Source of the DNA: Pseudomonadota bacterium | GTDB taxonomy: Bacteria; Pseudomonadota; Alphaproteobacteria; Rhizobiales; Xanthobacteraceae | Assembly (NCBI GenBank): GCA_023391175.1 | Contig: JAEWBL010000094.1 | Location: 1-12,131, forward strand | Direction of reading: 5' to 3' | Length of the DNA stretch: 12,131 nucleotides | Part shown: positions 1 through 8,825 of the stretch, piece after piece | How positions within the stretch are numbered: position 1 is the first letter of the stretch | Layout: each line of letters begins with the position of its first letter | Program-made: the position numbers and the translations under genes | Notes under the pieces: model-generated | Databases searched by the model: none | What the model saw: only the letters and a program-made list of their open reading frames with translations | What the model was told of the DNA's origin: nothing

Positions 1-246
1 GCCCAGAACAACACGGTTGGTGGTGCGCTCATCGGCGGCACGGCCGGCGCGCTGATCGGCGGCGCGGTGACGGGCAATGCCGGCGGCGTCGCGGCCGGCG
101 CCATCATCGGCGGCACCACAGGCGCCATCATCGGCAACCAGCAGGACCAGCGCCGCGCCTATTACTTCTGGGGCAACAACGGCCGCTGCTACCTGCGTCA
201 GACCAACGGCAACGTTGTGAAGGTGTCCCGCGGCTACTGCGGCTGA
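1..246 (+). CDS. Glycine-zipper envelope protein, C-terminal part (5' end outside window)
   Basis: The reading frame is open from the first base and ends at TGA 244-246, leaving 81 residues. The first 45 or so residues are a dense run of small residues with repeated GG, GxxxG and GALIGG/GAIIGG units, the pattern of glycine-zipper domains that insert in or pack against membranes in Gram-negative envelope proteins. A polar linker (NQQDQRR) then leads to an aromatic and Cys-containing tail (YYFWGNNGRCYLRQ, ending RGYCG). The two Cys of the tail could form a disulfide in the periplasm. Proteins of this kind usually carry an N-terminal signal peptide or lipobox, which would lie outside the window. 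The role is probably structural in the outer membrane or periplasm; no enzymatic motif is visible. The exact subfamily is not recognised. Confidence 0.8.
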   Translation, partial: AQNNTVGGALIGGTAGALIGGAVTGNAGGVAAGAIIGGTTGAIIGNQQDQRRAYYFWGNNGRCYLRQTNGNVVKVSRGYCG

Positions 247-307
247 TCCTCCATTTTCAGGACTGTTGATCGGTTCCGTTCCCCCGCACGGATCCGATCA
301 GTGGGAG

Positions 308-335
308 AGGCGCCGGCTTTTGCCGGCGCCTTTTT
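308..335 (+). terminator. Strong intrinsic terminator after the glycine-zipper gene
   Basis: A perfect 9-bp GC-rich stem (GGCGCCGGC at 309-317 with GCCGGCGCC at 322-330) has a TTTT loop and is followed directly by five T residues; A308 and T331 can add one more pair. It lies 62 bases after the stop at 246 and isolates that gene from the downstream GTPase gene. Confidence 0.88.
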
Positions 336-393
336 CCGTTGGCGCGCAAACGCGGCGAGTTGCCTCCCGCACTGCGGCAGCTAGATTGGCGCA

Positions 394-1371
394 ATGCCGC
401 CCGAGCCCGCTTCCACCGCCGCACCAGACCGCACGCGCACCTCCATTGTGCCCGATCTCGCCACGCTGGCCGCCGGCGGCAAACGCGCCGTCGCCCGTGC
501 GCTGGCTCTGGTGGAGACGGCCCGAGGACAGCCCGACCTCGTGGCGCTGCTCGATGCCGCGGCCCGCGCCGGCAAGGCCGAGGTGCTGGGTCTCACCGGC
601 CCGCCCGGGGTGGGCAAATCGACCCTGACCAATGCTCTGGTGCGCCGTGCCCGTGCGGCGGGACGCACCGTGGCGGTGCTGGCGGTGGACCCGTCGTCGC
701 GGCGCACCGGCGGCGCACTTCTCGGCGACCGGGCACGCATGAAGACCGATCCCGATGACCGTGGCGTGTTCGTCCGCTCCATGGCGGCTCGTGACCGCCT
801 CGGCGGCCTTTCGGATGATTCGATCGCCGCCGTGGTGCTGCTGCGCGCCGTCTACGATCTGGTCATCGTCGAGACCGTGGGCGTCGGCCAATCGGAGGCG
901 GACATTTCCCTCGTCGCCGACACGGTGGTGCTGTGCATCCAGCCGGCGTCGGGCGACAGCCTTCAGTTCATGAAGGCGGGCGTGATGGAACTGCCGGACA
1001 TCATCGTCGTCACCAAGGCGGACATGGCCGAGGTCGCCCGCCGCGCTGCTTCCGAGGTGGCGGGAGCGCTGTCGCTGGCGGGCTCTGCCTCCGCCGGCTG
1101 GACAGTTCCGGTGATCCGCCTGTCCGCGGCGACCGGGGAGGGGCTTGAGGCCTTCGAGGCGGCCGTCGCGGCCCATGGTGCTTTCCTCGACGCCGACGGC
1201 CGCCGCGCGACGCAGCGCGCGGCGCAGGAAGACAAGTGGGTGGAGGAGGCGGTGCGCGTGCGCTTCGGCACCCATGGCCTTGGGCGGGCCCGCAGATTCC
1301 AGCTGGAGGGGCAGGGGCCGTTTGCCCGCGAAGCGGAGCTGGCGCTGAAATTAACCTCCGGGCAAGACTGA
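394..1371 (+). CDS. meaB: MeaB/ArgK-type GTPase, methylmalonyl-CoA mutase chaperone family
   Basis: The 325-residue protein has the usual length of the MeaB/ArgK G3E P-loop GTPases. These cytosolic proteins gate cofactor loading of adenosylcobalamin-dependent mutases and protect them from inactivation. Visible motifs: Walker A GPPGVGKST at residues 69-77, the metal/switch region VDPSSRRTGGALLGDRARM near 98-116, the family hallmark ETVGVGQSE at 160-168, and the base-specificity motif TKAD at 207-210, where many members have NKAD. The C-terminal region (about 265-325) corresponds to the dimerisation helices. The ATG at 394 is well placed because an in-frame TAG lies just upstream at 382-384. 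No clear Shine-Dalgarno sequence is present. No mutase gene lies beside it, so the client is probably encoded elsewhere; a related client such as another acyl-CoA mutase remains possible. Confidence 0.9.
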   Translation: MPPEPASTAAPDRTRTSIVPDLATLAAGGKRAVARALALVETARGQPDLVALLDAAARAGKAEVLGLTGPPGVGKSTLTNALVRRARAAGRTVAVLAVDPSSRRTGGALLGDRARMKTDPDDRGVFVRSMAARDRLGGLSDDSIAAVVLLRAVYDLVIVETVGVGQSEADISLVADTVVLCIQPASGDSLQFMKAGVMELPDIIVVTKADMAEVARRAASEVAGALSLAGSASAGWTVPVIRLSAATGEGLEAFEAAVAAHGAFLDADGRRATQRAAQEDKWVEEAVRVRFGTHGLGRARRFQLEGQGPFAREAELALKLTSGQD

Positions 1372-1453
1372 TCGGACAATGCTCTTGCGTGTCGCCGGCC
1401 GGCAACGGTCCGGCGCCCTATTGGGGACATGAAGTCTCGGCAAGGGCTGGCGT

Positions 1454-2869
1454 ATGGGAATTTGTCGGGATCGATGGCCGAGGGCCGGTCGGGCTTTGTC
1501 GCCGCTTCTCGTCGCCACCGCCTTCATCGTCGCAACGCCTTGCGGGGCGGGGGCTGACGACGTATCCGGCCGGGCGCCGAAAGGCCTGACGGCCGGTTCC
1601 GGGCTCGGCCTCTGGCCGGGCTCCGCGCGGGCGCTGAAGCTCGCCACGCTCGATCTGCCGCAGCCGGTGGGTACCGGCCTGCCGGAGGTTCCGAAGGAGG
1701 CGCTGGCCGAGGCTGCGAAGCCGGCGCGCCGTGTTGTCGCACCCGGCACCATCGTCACCGCCTCCCTCGCACCCGTCTCGGAAGAAAGCGCCCGAGCCGC
1801 GGCCGTCGCCGCGGTGGCGGGCCAACCGGTGATGGAGGTGGCGCGGCATGAGATCGGCACCGGCCTGGAACCGTCCGACCTCGTGTCTCCCGCGCTCGCC
1901 TCCGCCACCCCGTCCGTCTCCGATCCGGCCGATACCGGCGCGGCGGACGATGACGCCTTCGCTTTCCCTCCGCCGCTCGTGCTCTCGGACCACGAATCGG
2001 TCGGGGCGCCGCGCCACCATGATATCTCCGGCGCCTATCTGGAGCTGGCGCTCGACATTCTTCTCGAGCTGCCGCTGATTCAGGACGCCGCCCGCGTGGC
2101 TGCGGCGGAAGATATTGCCCCCGATCTGGACTGGGCGCGCCGGGCCGCCGAGGCATTGTCGCGCGATGACGGGCCGGAAGAGGCGCTGAGCGAGTTTGGC
2201 GGCGGTACGGCCCTGGTCGGCCCGGTGCCGCATCAGGACCCGGTGGCGGTGTTCAGCCGCGATCCGGTGTTGTTTCCGGCTCTCGCCTTCCAATATGCCG
2301 CCCTTGCAGAACACGGCTATGTGCCGCATCCGGCGCCGCACGCCGAAGGAGAGGCGACCCTGGTCTCACCGGACAGCACAGTCGCATTGGAGACCCCGCC
2401 CAGCGACGGCATCTGGCCCTCGCCCGCCCAGCGGCTGGAACTCGGCGGCGAGAAGCTGGCGCGGGCGCAGAAGTGCCTGGCGGAAGCCATCTATTTCGAG
2501 AGCCGGGGCGAGCCCAAGCGTGGTCAGATCGCGGTGGCACAGGTCATCGTGAACCGGGTCTTCTCCGGCTATTACCCGGCGGACGTGTGCGGCGCGGTCT
2601 ACCAGAACGCCCACAAGCACCTCGCCTGCCAGTTCACCTTCGCCTGCGACGATGTGCCGGACGTGGTGCGCGAGCCGGACATGTGGGTGCAGGCCAAGGA
2701 AATCGCCGCCGACATGCTGGACGGCAAGCTGTGGCTCTCGTCCATCGGTCGCGCCACCCACTATCACGCCTACTGGGTGCATCCGAGCTGGGTGCGGGAA
2801 ATGCGCAAGCTGGACAAGATCGGCGTGCACACCTTCTACCGCCCGCGCCGCTGGGGCGACAGCTACTGA
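1454..2869 (+). CDS. Exported SleB-family cell wall hydrolase
   Basis: This 471-residue protein ends in a cell-wall hydrolase domain of the SleB/Hydrolase_2 family (about residues 341-466). The domain begins [13 protein letters not shown], continues [13 protein letters not shown], has Cys-containing CGAVYQN and CQFTFACD segments, and includes [11 protein letters not shown] near 436-446. The Glu residues in the first motif are the likely catalytic acids, by analogy with SleB lytic transglycosylases acting on peptidoglycan. The N-terminus has a positive stretch, a hydrophobic core ([12 protein letters not shown]) and a likely cleavage after AGA near residue 34, so the protein should be periplasmic. 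Residues 35-340 are Ala/Pro/acid-rich with no recognisable fold and are probably flexible. An in-frame TGA at 1430-1432 and no intervening start codon make ATG 1454 the natural start; a weak AAGGG precedes it. Non-sporulating Hyphomicrobiales commonly carry such proteins, so the role is wall remodelling rather than germination. Confidence 0.88.
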   Translation: MGICRDRWPRAGRALSPLLVATAFIVATPCGAGADDVSGRAPKGLTAGSGLGLWPGSARALKLATLDLPQPVGTGLPEVPKEALAEAAKPARRVVAPGTIVTASLAPVSEESARAAAVAAVAGQPVMEVARHEIGTGLEPSDLVSPALASATPSVSDPADTGAADDDAFAFPPPLVLSDHESVGAPRHHDISGAYLELALDILLELPLIQDAARVAAAEDIAPDLDWARRAAEALSRDDGPEEALSEFGGGTALVGPVPHQDPVAVFSRDPVLFPALAFQYAALAEHGYVPHPAPHAEGEATLVSPDSTVALETPPSDGIWPSPAQRLELGGEKLARAQKCLAEAIYFESRGEPKRGQIAVAQVIVNRVFSGYYPADVCGAVYQNAHKHLACQFTFACDDVPDVVREPDMWVQAKEIAADMLDGKLWLSSIGRATHYHAYWVHPSWVREMRKLDKIGVHTFYRPRRWGDSY

Positions 2870-2894
2870 CGCGCCCCGAGGCCCGCCCCCTCAA

Positions 2895-2948
2895 GCCCGC
2901 GCGGCGCCTGAGCGAAGCAACGTTCCGCCCGCGCGGCGCCTGAGCGAA
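2895..2948. repeat. Direct repeat, two 22-bp copies 32 bp apart
   Basis: Identical 22-bp copies lie at 2895-2916 and 2927-2948; the shared core contains GCGGCGCCTGAGCGAA. They are separated by 10 bases. The copies sit in the gap between the convergent SleB-type gene and yqgE. Each copy contains a CGCCTGAGCG arm that can pair with the single reverse-complement arm at 2953-2962, which suggests a local duplication of half of a terminator hairpin. Confidence 0.85.
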
Positions 2949-2962
2949 AGACCGCTCAGGCG
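2937..2962. terminator. Shared hairpin between convergent genes, overlapping the yqgE stop
   Basis: A perfect 10-bp inverted repeat (CGCCTGAGCG at 2937-2946 and CGCTCAGGCG at 2953-2962) with a six-base loop. The right arm contains the stop codon of the minus-strand gene (2956-2958). There is no clear T-tract on either side, so termination activity is inferred from position and stem strength. Confidence 0.5.
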
Positions 2963-3573
2963 TGGCCCGCGTCGCTGGACAGCATCCCGGGGACGATTCC
3001 GAGCTTGCGCAGGGCGCTGTCGTATTTCGTCTCCACGCCCGCGCCGAAAATCAGGTCCGGATCGGCCGGGCAGTTCAGCCAGCCGTTGGCCTGGATTTCC
3101 GTCTCGAGCTGGCCCGGCGCCCAGCCGGCATAGCCCAGCGCCAGCACCGCGCTGCGCGGTCCGCGCCCGCCGGCGATGGCTTTCAGGATGTCCAGCGTCG
3201 CGGTGAGGCAGATGCCGTCGTCGATGGTCAGCGTGGAATTCTCGACGAAATAATCCGCCGAATGCAGCACGAAGCCGCGCCCGGTCTCCACCGGCCCGCC
3301 GCGCAGCACTTTCACGCTGCCCGCGCTCTTCGGCAGAAGGATGCGCTCGGAGGCGGGAACAACGTCGAGCTGGACGAGGAGGTCGGTGAAGTCGATGTGG
3401 CTCGCCGGCTGGTTCACCACTATGCCCATGGCTCCTTCCGGAGAGTGGGCGCACATATAGACGAGGGTGCGGGCGAACTGCTCGTCGCGCATGGTCGGCA
3501 TGGCGATGAGCATCTGCCCATCGAGGAAACCCGACCCTCCGCCTTCGATCGTGTGGTTCTGGCTCGCAGTCAT
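2956..3573 (-). CDS. yqgE: YqgE/AlgH family protein (UPF0301)
   Basis: From the ATG at 3573 the protein has 205 residues, near the usual YqgE length. The N-terminal half carries the family signatures [14 protein letters not shown] (about 15-28), [20 protein letters not shown] (about 37-56) and, further on, VLRGGPVE and FVLHS. The C-terminal half contains [16 protein letters not shown], also typical. The biochemical role of the family is not established; the fold is soluble, with no signal peptide or membrane segment. The frame extends upstream to a TTG at 3648, but the extra 25 residues do not resemble the family, so the internal ATG is preferred. It is divergent from the DsbD-alpha-like gene with a 169-bp gap that must hold both promoters; I could not pick out convincing -35/-10 boxes there. 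Confidence 0.9.
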   Translation of the reverse strand: MTASQNHTIEGGGSGFLDGQMLIAMPTMRDEQFARTLVYMCAHSPEGAMGIVVNQPASHIDFTDLLVQLDVVPASERILLPKSAGSVKVLRGGPVETGRGFVLHSADYFVENSTLTIDDGICLTATLDILKAIAGGRGPRSAVLALGYAGWAPGQLETEIQANGWLNCPADPDLIFGAGVETKYDSALRKLGIVPGMLSSDAGHA

Positions 3574-3742
3574 GGAGAAAGGGTACCGCCGTTCGGGCGT
3601 CTTGGAAATGCGGATTGCATCGCAGGAGGTCCCATTGGGGGCCGGCAAGGCGGTGGGGCTGACGGCGGCTCACACGCTTGTGCGCGCCATGGGTGATGTC
3701 CGGGGCTTTGCGTCGGCGCCGCGAGCGGGTACCCGCTAGGCC

Positions 3743-4648
3743 ATGATATCGACCCCTCCGCGCTCCCGCGGCGCATGGCCGGCGGTTCGGCCTGCCCTTC
3801 CGTTCCCGACCGGCGCATTTGGCCGCATGCTCCTCGCCGTCGCGTTTGTGGCCACGCTCTGCCCATTGACCACACAGGCGGCGAGCGCGCCGCCGGTGAA
3901 GGTGCCGGGCGCCGATGTGATCCTGATGGCCGGCGCCGTCTCGGGCACGACGGCGGACGCGGGCATCGAGCTGAAGCTGGCGCCCGGCTGGAAGACCTAC
4001 TGGCGCTATCCCGGCGACAGCGGCGTGCCGCCGACTCTGGACTGGAGCGGCTCGGAGAACGTCGCGCGCGTGGAAATGGAATGGCCGGCGCCCAAGCGCT
4101 TCGCCGATGGGGGCGGGGGCTTTTCCATCGGCTACAAGGGGGCGGTCCTGTTCCCCCTGAAGGTGGAGCTGAAGGACAAGGACAAGCCGGCGCGGCTCGT
4201 CCTCGCGTTCGATTTCGCGGTGTGCGAAGCGCTGTGCATGCCCGCCCGCGCGGATCTGGCCGTACCGCTTGGCGCAGACGCGGGCGCAGAGGCGTCCCGC
4301 ATCTCGGCGGCCCGCGCAGCCCTGCCCGTGGAACGTCCGCTGGGCGTTGCCGAGCCGACCTCCGTGCAGAAGATCGAACTGGACACGAGCGCCCAGCCGC
4401 CCCGCCTCGTCATCGAGGTGAAGGCGCAAAATCCCAAGGCCGATCTCTTCGCCGAGGGGCCGGACCGCTGGGCCCTGCCGCTGCCGCAGAAGACCATGCT
4501 GCCCGATGGTGCCGCCCGTTTCGAGCTGCCGCTGGAGGGCGTGCCCGCTGGCACCGATCCCTCGGGGACGCCGCTGACCCTGACCCTCGTGGACAGCCCG
4601 AAGGCGATCATCACCACGGTGCAGGTGCCGCAGCTTCCGCCGCGCTGA
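3743..4648 (+). CDS. Periplasmic DsbD-alpha-like (DsbC/DsbD N-terminal domain) protein
   Basis: A 301-residue exported protein. A signal peptide is clear (MLLAVAFVATLCPLTTQAASA, starting at internal Met29), with likely cleavage after TQA. The mature part resembles the immunoglobulin-like N-terminal domain of DsbD/ScsB-type thiol-disulfide interchange proteins: GIELKLAPGWKTYWRYPGDSGVPPTLDWSGSENV and YKGAVLFPLKVE, followed by the redox motif FAVCEALCMPA with Cys161 and Cys165. In DsbD that Cys pair receives electrons from the membrane domain and passes them to periplasmic partners. Here there is no membrane or thioredoxin domain, so it must work with separate partners. An in-frame TAG at 3737-3739 limits the start to ATG 3743 or ATG 3827; the latter gives a more normal signal peptide and may be the true start. 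The next gene is a peroxiredoxin, consistent with thiol redox work, though that enzyme looks cytoplasmic. Confidence 0.85.
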   Translation: MISTPPRSRGAWPAVRPALPFPTGAFGRMLLAVAFVATLCPLTTQAASAPPVKVPGADVILMAGAVSGTTADAGIELKLAPGWKTYWRYPGDSGVPPTLDWSGSENVARVEMEWPAPKRFADGGGGFSIGYKGAVLFPLKVELKDKDKPARLVLAFDFAVCEALCMPARADLAVPLGADAGAEASRISAARAALPVERPLGVAEPTSVQKIELDTSAQPPRLVIEVKAQNPKADLFAEGPDRWALPLPQKTMLPDGAARFELPLEGVPAGTDPSGTPLTLTLVDSPKAIITTVQVPQLPPR

Positions 4649-4651
4649 ATT

Positions 4652-4681
4652 CGCCTGCTCGGGCGCGCGGCGGGCGCTTTT
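4652..4681 (+). terminator. Possible weak terminator after the DsbD-like gene
   Basis: CGCCTG at 4652-4657 can pair with CGGGCG at 4671-4676 (one G-T wobble) and is followed by CTTTT. The loop is long and GC-rich and other pairings compete, so this is only a candidate. The AT-richer stretch just after it (4688-4705) is a plausible promoter area for the peroxiredoxin gene. Confidence 0.3.
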
Positions 4682-4733
4682 CTCGCGATTAAAAGCCCGT
4701 ATTGTCGGCGCGGGCGCAAACGCCCAAAATTGT

Positions 4734-4740
4734 GGAGAAG
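4734..4740 (+). promoter_or_regulatory. Ribosome binding site fixing the peroxiredoxin start
   Basis: GGAGAAG ends three bases before ATG 4744, with the GGAG core six bases from the start. It supports this ATG over the upstream in-frame TTG at 4702. A small hairpin (GGGCG 4712-4716 with CGCCC 4721-4725, CAAA loop) lies just upstream in the likely leader. Confidence 0.75.
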
Positions 4741-4743
4741 ACG

Positions 4744-5229
4744 ATGCCCATTTCGGTCGGCGACAAACTGCCCAACGCCACCTTCCGTGTTCCCACCGAG
4801 GACGGCCCCGTGCCGAAGACCACAGACGAAATCTTCAAGGGCAAGAAGGTGGTGCTGTTCGCGGTGCCGGGTGCCTTCACCCCCACCTGCCACAAGAACC
4901 ATCTGCCGGGCTACGTCCACGAGGCTGACGCCATCAAGGCCAAGGGCGTGGATGCCATCGCCGTGGTGTCGGTGAACGATCCCTTCGTCATGGGCGCCTG
5001 GGAAAAGGCGTCCGGCGCGGATGGCAAGATCGTGTTCCTGGCAGACCCCGACGCCTCCTTCGCGACCGCGCTCGACCTCACCTTCGACGGCTCGGCCGCC
5101 GGTCTCGGCGTGCGCTCCAAGCGCTATTCGATGGTGGTCGAGGACGGCGTTGTGAAGACCCTCAACGTGGAGGACGTGCCCTCCAAGGCCGACGCCTCCG
5201 GCGCCGCCGCGCTGCTTGGCCAGCTCTGA
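4744..5229 (+). CDS. Prx5-type peroxiredoxin (one-Cys)
   Basis: A 161-residue thiol peroxidase of the Prx5/AhpE-like class that reduces hydrogen peroxide and organic hydroperoxides in the cytosol, usually with glutathione/glutaredoxin as reductant. The active-site signature PGAFTPTCHKNHLPGY lies at residues 42-57 with the peroxidatic cysteine at Cys49; Thr46 and the later conserved Arg (VRSKRYSM region) complete the usual catalytic set. Cys49 is the only cysteine in the protein, so no resolving cysteine exists and an external thiol must regenerate it. The family motifs VVSVNDPFVMGAW and FLADPDASFATALDL are intact. Length is typical. The start is supported by a good ribosome binding site. No signal peptide is visible. 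Confidence 0.93.
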   Translation: MPISVGDKLPNATFRVPTEDGPVPKTTDEIFKGKKVVLFAVPGAFTPTCHKNHLPGYVHEADAIKAKGVDAIAVVSVNDPFVMGAWEKASGADGKIVFLADPDASFATALDLTFDGSAAGLGVRSKRYSMVVEDGVVKTLNVEDVPSKADASGAAALLGQL

Positions 5230-5247
5230 GCCGTTCTGCCGCTTTCC

Positions 5248-5322
5248 GGAGACCGGGCACGCCCGGCCTCCGCGCACCGGATGACTCCTCAGGAGATCCG
5301 GCCTCGCGCCTGTGCCAGGCGC
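5248..5322. terminator. Cluster of hairpins between convergent genes
   Basis: Three inverted repeats follow one another between the peroxiredoxin stop and the YdcH stop. The first is GGAG...CCGGGC/GCCCGG...CTCC at about 5248-5271. The second is CCGGAT 5277-5282 with ATCCGG 5296-5301, with an inner CTCCT/AGGAG pairing. The third is GCGCCT 5306-5311 with AGGCGC 5317-5322. None has a T-tract. They probably end or process both convergent transcripts; the activity is inferred. Confidence 0.45.
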
Positions 5323-5328
5323 GTCCGC

Positions 5329-5535
5329 TCAGGCGATGATATCGGGGAACAATTCGTCCTCGATCTGACCGATGCGGTCCTTCAGTTGCAGCTTGCGCTT
5401 CTTGAGCCGCTGGATCTGCAGCACGTCCGATCCCGACACGCTGGTGAGCGCCTCGATCGCTGCATCGAGATCGCGATGCTCCTGCTTCAGGCGTTCCAGG
5501 TGGACCTTGAGATCCCGTTCCTCGTCGCTCGTCAT
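5329..5535 (-). CDS. YdcH family small coiled-coil protein (DUF465)
   Basis: A 68-residue protein beginning MTSDEERDLKVHLERLKQEHRDLDAAIEAL and ending with QIQRLKKRKLQLKDRIGQIEDELFPDIIA. This two-helix, highly charged pattern with an HRxLDxxI motif and a C-terminal KKRKLxLKDxI motif is characteristic of DUF465/YdcH proteins. Their function is unknown; they are short helical hairpins without membrane segments. The frame continues upstream to about 5583, but the extra residues do not fit the family. ATG 5535 gives the usual size and is preceded by AGGA at suitable spacing. It is divergent from a second member of the family starting at 5725, with a 189-bp gap between them. Confidence 0.88.
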   Translation of the reverse strand: MTSDEERDLKVHLERLKQEHRDLDAAIEALTSVSGSDVLQIQRLKKRKLQLKDRIGQIEDELFPDIIA

Positions 5536-5724
5536 GCCCGGTCCTGTCACCGGCGCGCGGGTCCGCCGCCCGCTCGCCCCCATCTGGAATGACTATGGCC
5601 CGGGCTTGCCGCGCCGCAAGATGGGAGGTCGCCGGAGGGGCGGAAAGACGGTCCACAAGGCGGTCGACTCTTCGTCGGCTCCGTGACAGACTGATGTCGT
5701 GTTGCAGACAGGGAGTGGCTCAGA

Positions 5725-5904
5725 ATGTCCATCCAGTCGCACCTTCAGGAGCTGAAGCGGCGTCACGCGGCCATCGAGCAGGAGCTCAGCCGCGAAATGA
5801 ACAGCCCCGCCTCGGATCCTCTTCGTGTCGCCGAGCTGAAGCGCAAGAAGCTGGTTCTCAAGGACCAGATGTCCAAGCTGAACGGATCTTCCACCGTACA
5901 TTGA
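5725..5904 (+). CDS. Second YdcH family small protein (DUF465)
   Basis: A 59-residue open frame starting ATG 5725, preceded by GGGAG at 5711-5715. It reads MSIQSHLQELKRRHAAIEQELSREM, then a short break (NSPASDP), then LRVAELKRKKLVLKDQMSKLNGSSTVH. The two-helix layout, the LKRRHxxIExEL first helix and the LKRKKLxLKDxM second helix match DUF465 and align with the divergent neighbour. Codon use fits the surrounding genes (many third-position G/C). The function is unknown. Being short, it is easily missed by gene callers with a length cut-off. Confidence 0.85.
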   Translation: MSIQSHLQELKRRHAAIEQELSREMNSPASDPLRVAELKRKKLVLKDQMSKLNGSSTVH

Positions 5905-5908
5905 TGGC

Positions 5909-5944
5909 GGGACTGCGCGCGCTGCCGGAATAGTCCCGGCAGCG
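5909..5944 (+). terminator. Hairpin after the second YdcH gene
   Basis: A perfect 9-bp stem (CGCTGCCGG 5920-5928 with CCGGCAGCG 5936-5944) with a seven-base loop starts 15 bases after the stop codon. A competing pairing GGGACT/AGTCCC (5909-5914 with 5932-5937) overlaps it. No T-tract follows, so it may be a terminator or an mRNA-stabilising structure. Confidence 0.45.
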
Positions 5945-6043
5945 GTCGCGTCGCCGTGTCCTGTGAGGAACGAGCGGGCCGCGAAGGCAGGCGCCGTGCT
6001 AACGGGCTTTGCGTTCCGGGGCAGAGGGCTTTAATCCGGCTCC

Positions 6044-7867
<1,824 letters not shown>

Positions 7868-7873
7868 CGCGCC

Positions 7874-8359
7874 TCAGGGCCGGCGGCGCATCAGCACGGT
7901 GCTCTCGAAGTCGATGACGAGATCCCCGTGCTGGTTGGTGCCGGAATTGTAGGTGCGCAGGAAGCCCCATTGGGGCCGGGACTTGATGGTGATCTTGTCC
8001 CGCACCTCGGTGGCGAACGAGATGGTATCGCCCGCATAGACCGGCTTCACCCAGCGCAGCTTGGTGAAGCCGGAGGCTGGGCCGAAGGAGCCGCCGCCCG
8101 GCACGCTGTCCTCGCCGGGCTTCGAGGCCTCCCTGGGTAGCGCCATGTTGGAGGCGACGAAGCACTTCATCCACATGGCGGCGGTGTGCCAGCCGGAGGC
8201 CACCAGCGCGCCGAACGGGCTGCGCCGGGCCGCCTCGGGGTCCACATGGAACGGCTGGGGGTCGTAGAGCCGGGCGAAGGCCAGCATCTCCGCCTCGGTG
8301 AAGGAGTGGTTGCCCAGCGCGGCCGTGGCACCCACCTCGACGTCCTCGAAATACATCAT
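7874..8359 (-). CDS. MaoC-like hotdog dehydratase family protein (copy 1)
   Basis: A 161-residue protein with a MaoC-type hotdog fold pattern. The N-terminus MMYFEDVEVG is followed by FTEAEMLAFARLYDPQPFHVDPEAARRSPFGALVASGWHT; Asp33 and His38 stand where (R)-enoyl-CoA hydratases have their catalytic Asp/His pair, though the classical GDxNPxH is DPQPFH here. The C-terminal half (WVKPVYAGDTISFATEV) is also typical. The likely substrate is an acyl-CoA or a related thioester; the exact reaction cannot be read from the sequence. The start ATG 8359 overlaps the TGA of the preceding gene (ATGA), implying translational coupling and perhaps a heteromer. A second ATG follows immediately. The gene converges on uup with a six-base gap. 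Confidence 0.88.
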   Translation of the reverse strand: MMYFEDVEVGATAALGNHSFTEAEMLAFARLYDPQPFHVDPEAARRSPFGALVASGWHTAAMWMKCFVASNMALPREASKPGEDSVPGGGSFGPASGFTKLRWVKPVYAGDTISFATEVRDKITIKSRPQWGFLRTYNSGTNQHGDLVIDFESTVLMRRRP

Positions 8360-8820
8360 GCGAGGCGCGCTCCCGGGTTGCGGCGGCCGATCATGCAGAC
8401 GCAGGTCTGGTCGACCGCGGCGCTCTTGTCGGCCTTGAGAAGCTCGAAGCGGAACGTCACGAGCCCCATGTCGGGCTTGCTCTTGGAGGTGCGGCTCTCC
8501 AGCACCGTGCGGCGGAGCGTGAGCACGTCGCCGGGGAAGACGGGCGCGAGCCACTTGTTCTCGGTGACGCCGGGCGAGCCCTGGCCGGCGGTGCGCAGCA
8601 GGAAGCCGTCGCAGATGAGCCGCATCATGATGGCGCAGGAATGCCAGCCGGAGGCCGCGAGCCCGCCGAGCAGGGACGCCTTGCCGGCCGCCGCATCGAG
8701 GTGCATGGGCTGGGGATCGAACTCTCGCGCGAAGGCGAGGATCTCCTCCTCGGTGACCTTGTGCGAGCCGAACGTCTTCACCTCACCGATGATGAAATCT
8801 TCGAAGAAGATGTCGGGCAA
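8356..8820 (-). CDS. MaoC-like hotdog dehydratase family protein (copy 2), TTG start
   Basis: A 154-residue MaoC-like protein when started at TTG 8820: PDIFFEDFIIGEVKTFGSHKVTEEEILAFAREFDPQPMHLDAAAGKAS. Asp35 and His40 occupy the expected catalytic positions; WLAPVFPGDVLTLRRTV is the second family motif. The C-terminus ends MIGRRNPGARLA, and the TGA overlaps the start of copy 1. The TTG is chosen because GGGAGG sits five bases upstream and the family N-terminus begins here; extending to a TTG at 8868 adds 16 residues with no family resemblance. The pair of overlapping MaoC genes resembles two-subunit hotdog hydratases in other bacteria, so a heterodimer with copy 1 is plausible. Substrate unknown. 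Confidence 0.86.
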   Translation of the reverse strand: MPDIFFEDFIIGEVKTFGSHKVTEEEILAFAREFDPQPMHLDAAAGKASLLGGLAASGWHSCAIMMRLICDGFLLRTAGQGSPGVTENKWLAPVFPGDVLTLRRTVLESRTSKSKPDMGLVTFRFELLKADKSAAVDQTCVCMIGRRNPGARLA

Positions 8821-8825
8821 GGCGG

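Noticed and set aside
298..1275. A long open frame on the minus strand opposite the MeaB-like gene
   Set aside because: It is rich in His, Arg and Gly with no family resemblance, and lies over a clearly real plus-strand gene; it is a by-product of high GC content.
1394..1415. Hairpin CGCCGG/CCGGCG between the GTPase and hydrolase genes as a terminator
   Set aside because: Only six pairs with a ten-base loop and no T-tract; such pairings are expected by chance at this GC content.
1418..2341. A 307-codon open frame on the minus strand opposite the SleB-family gene
   Set aside because: Low-complexity Arg/Gly/His-rich translation, no start signal, and the opposite strand holds a signal peptide plus a recognised domain.
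2891..4429. A 512-codon minus-strand frame overlapping yqgE in another frame
   Set aside because: Its translation is Arg/His-rich and matches nothing, while yqgE in the neighbouring frame has clear family motifs.
4132..5277. A 381-codon minus-strand open frame across the DsbD-like and peroxiredoxin genes
   Set aside because: It spans two well-supported plus-strand genes and an intergenic gap, with no recognisable domain.
5325..5335. The 11-mer shared with 2952-2962, both covering a TGA stop of a minus-strand gene, as a dispersed repeat
   Set aside because: Both are an Ala codon plus TGA plus GCGG context, likely common after stops in this genome; two copies are not evidence of an element.
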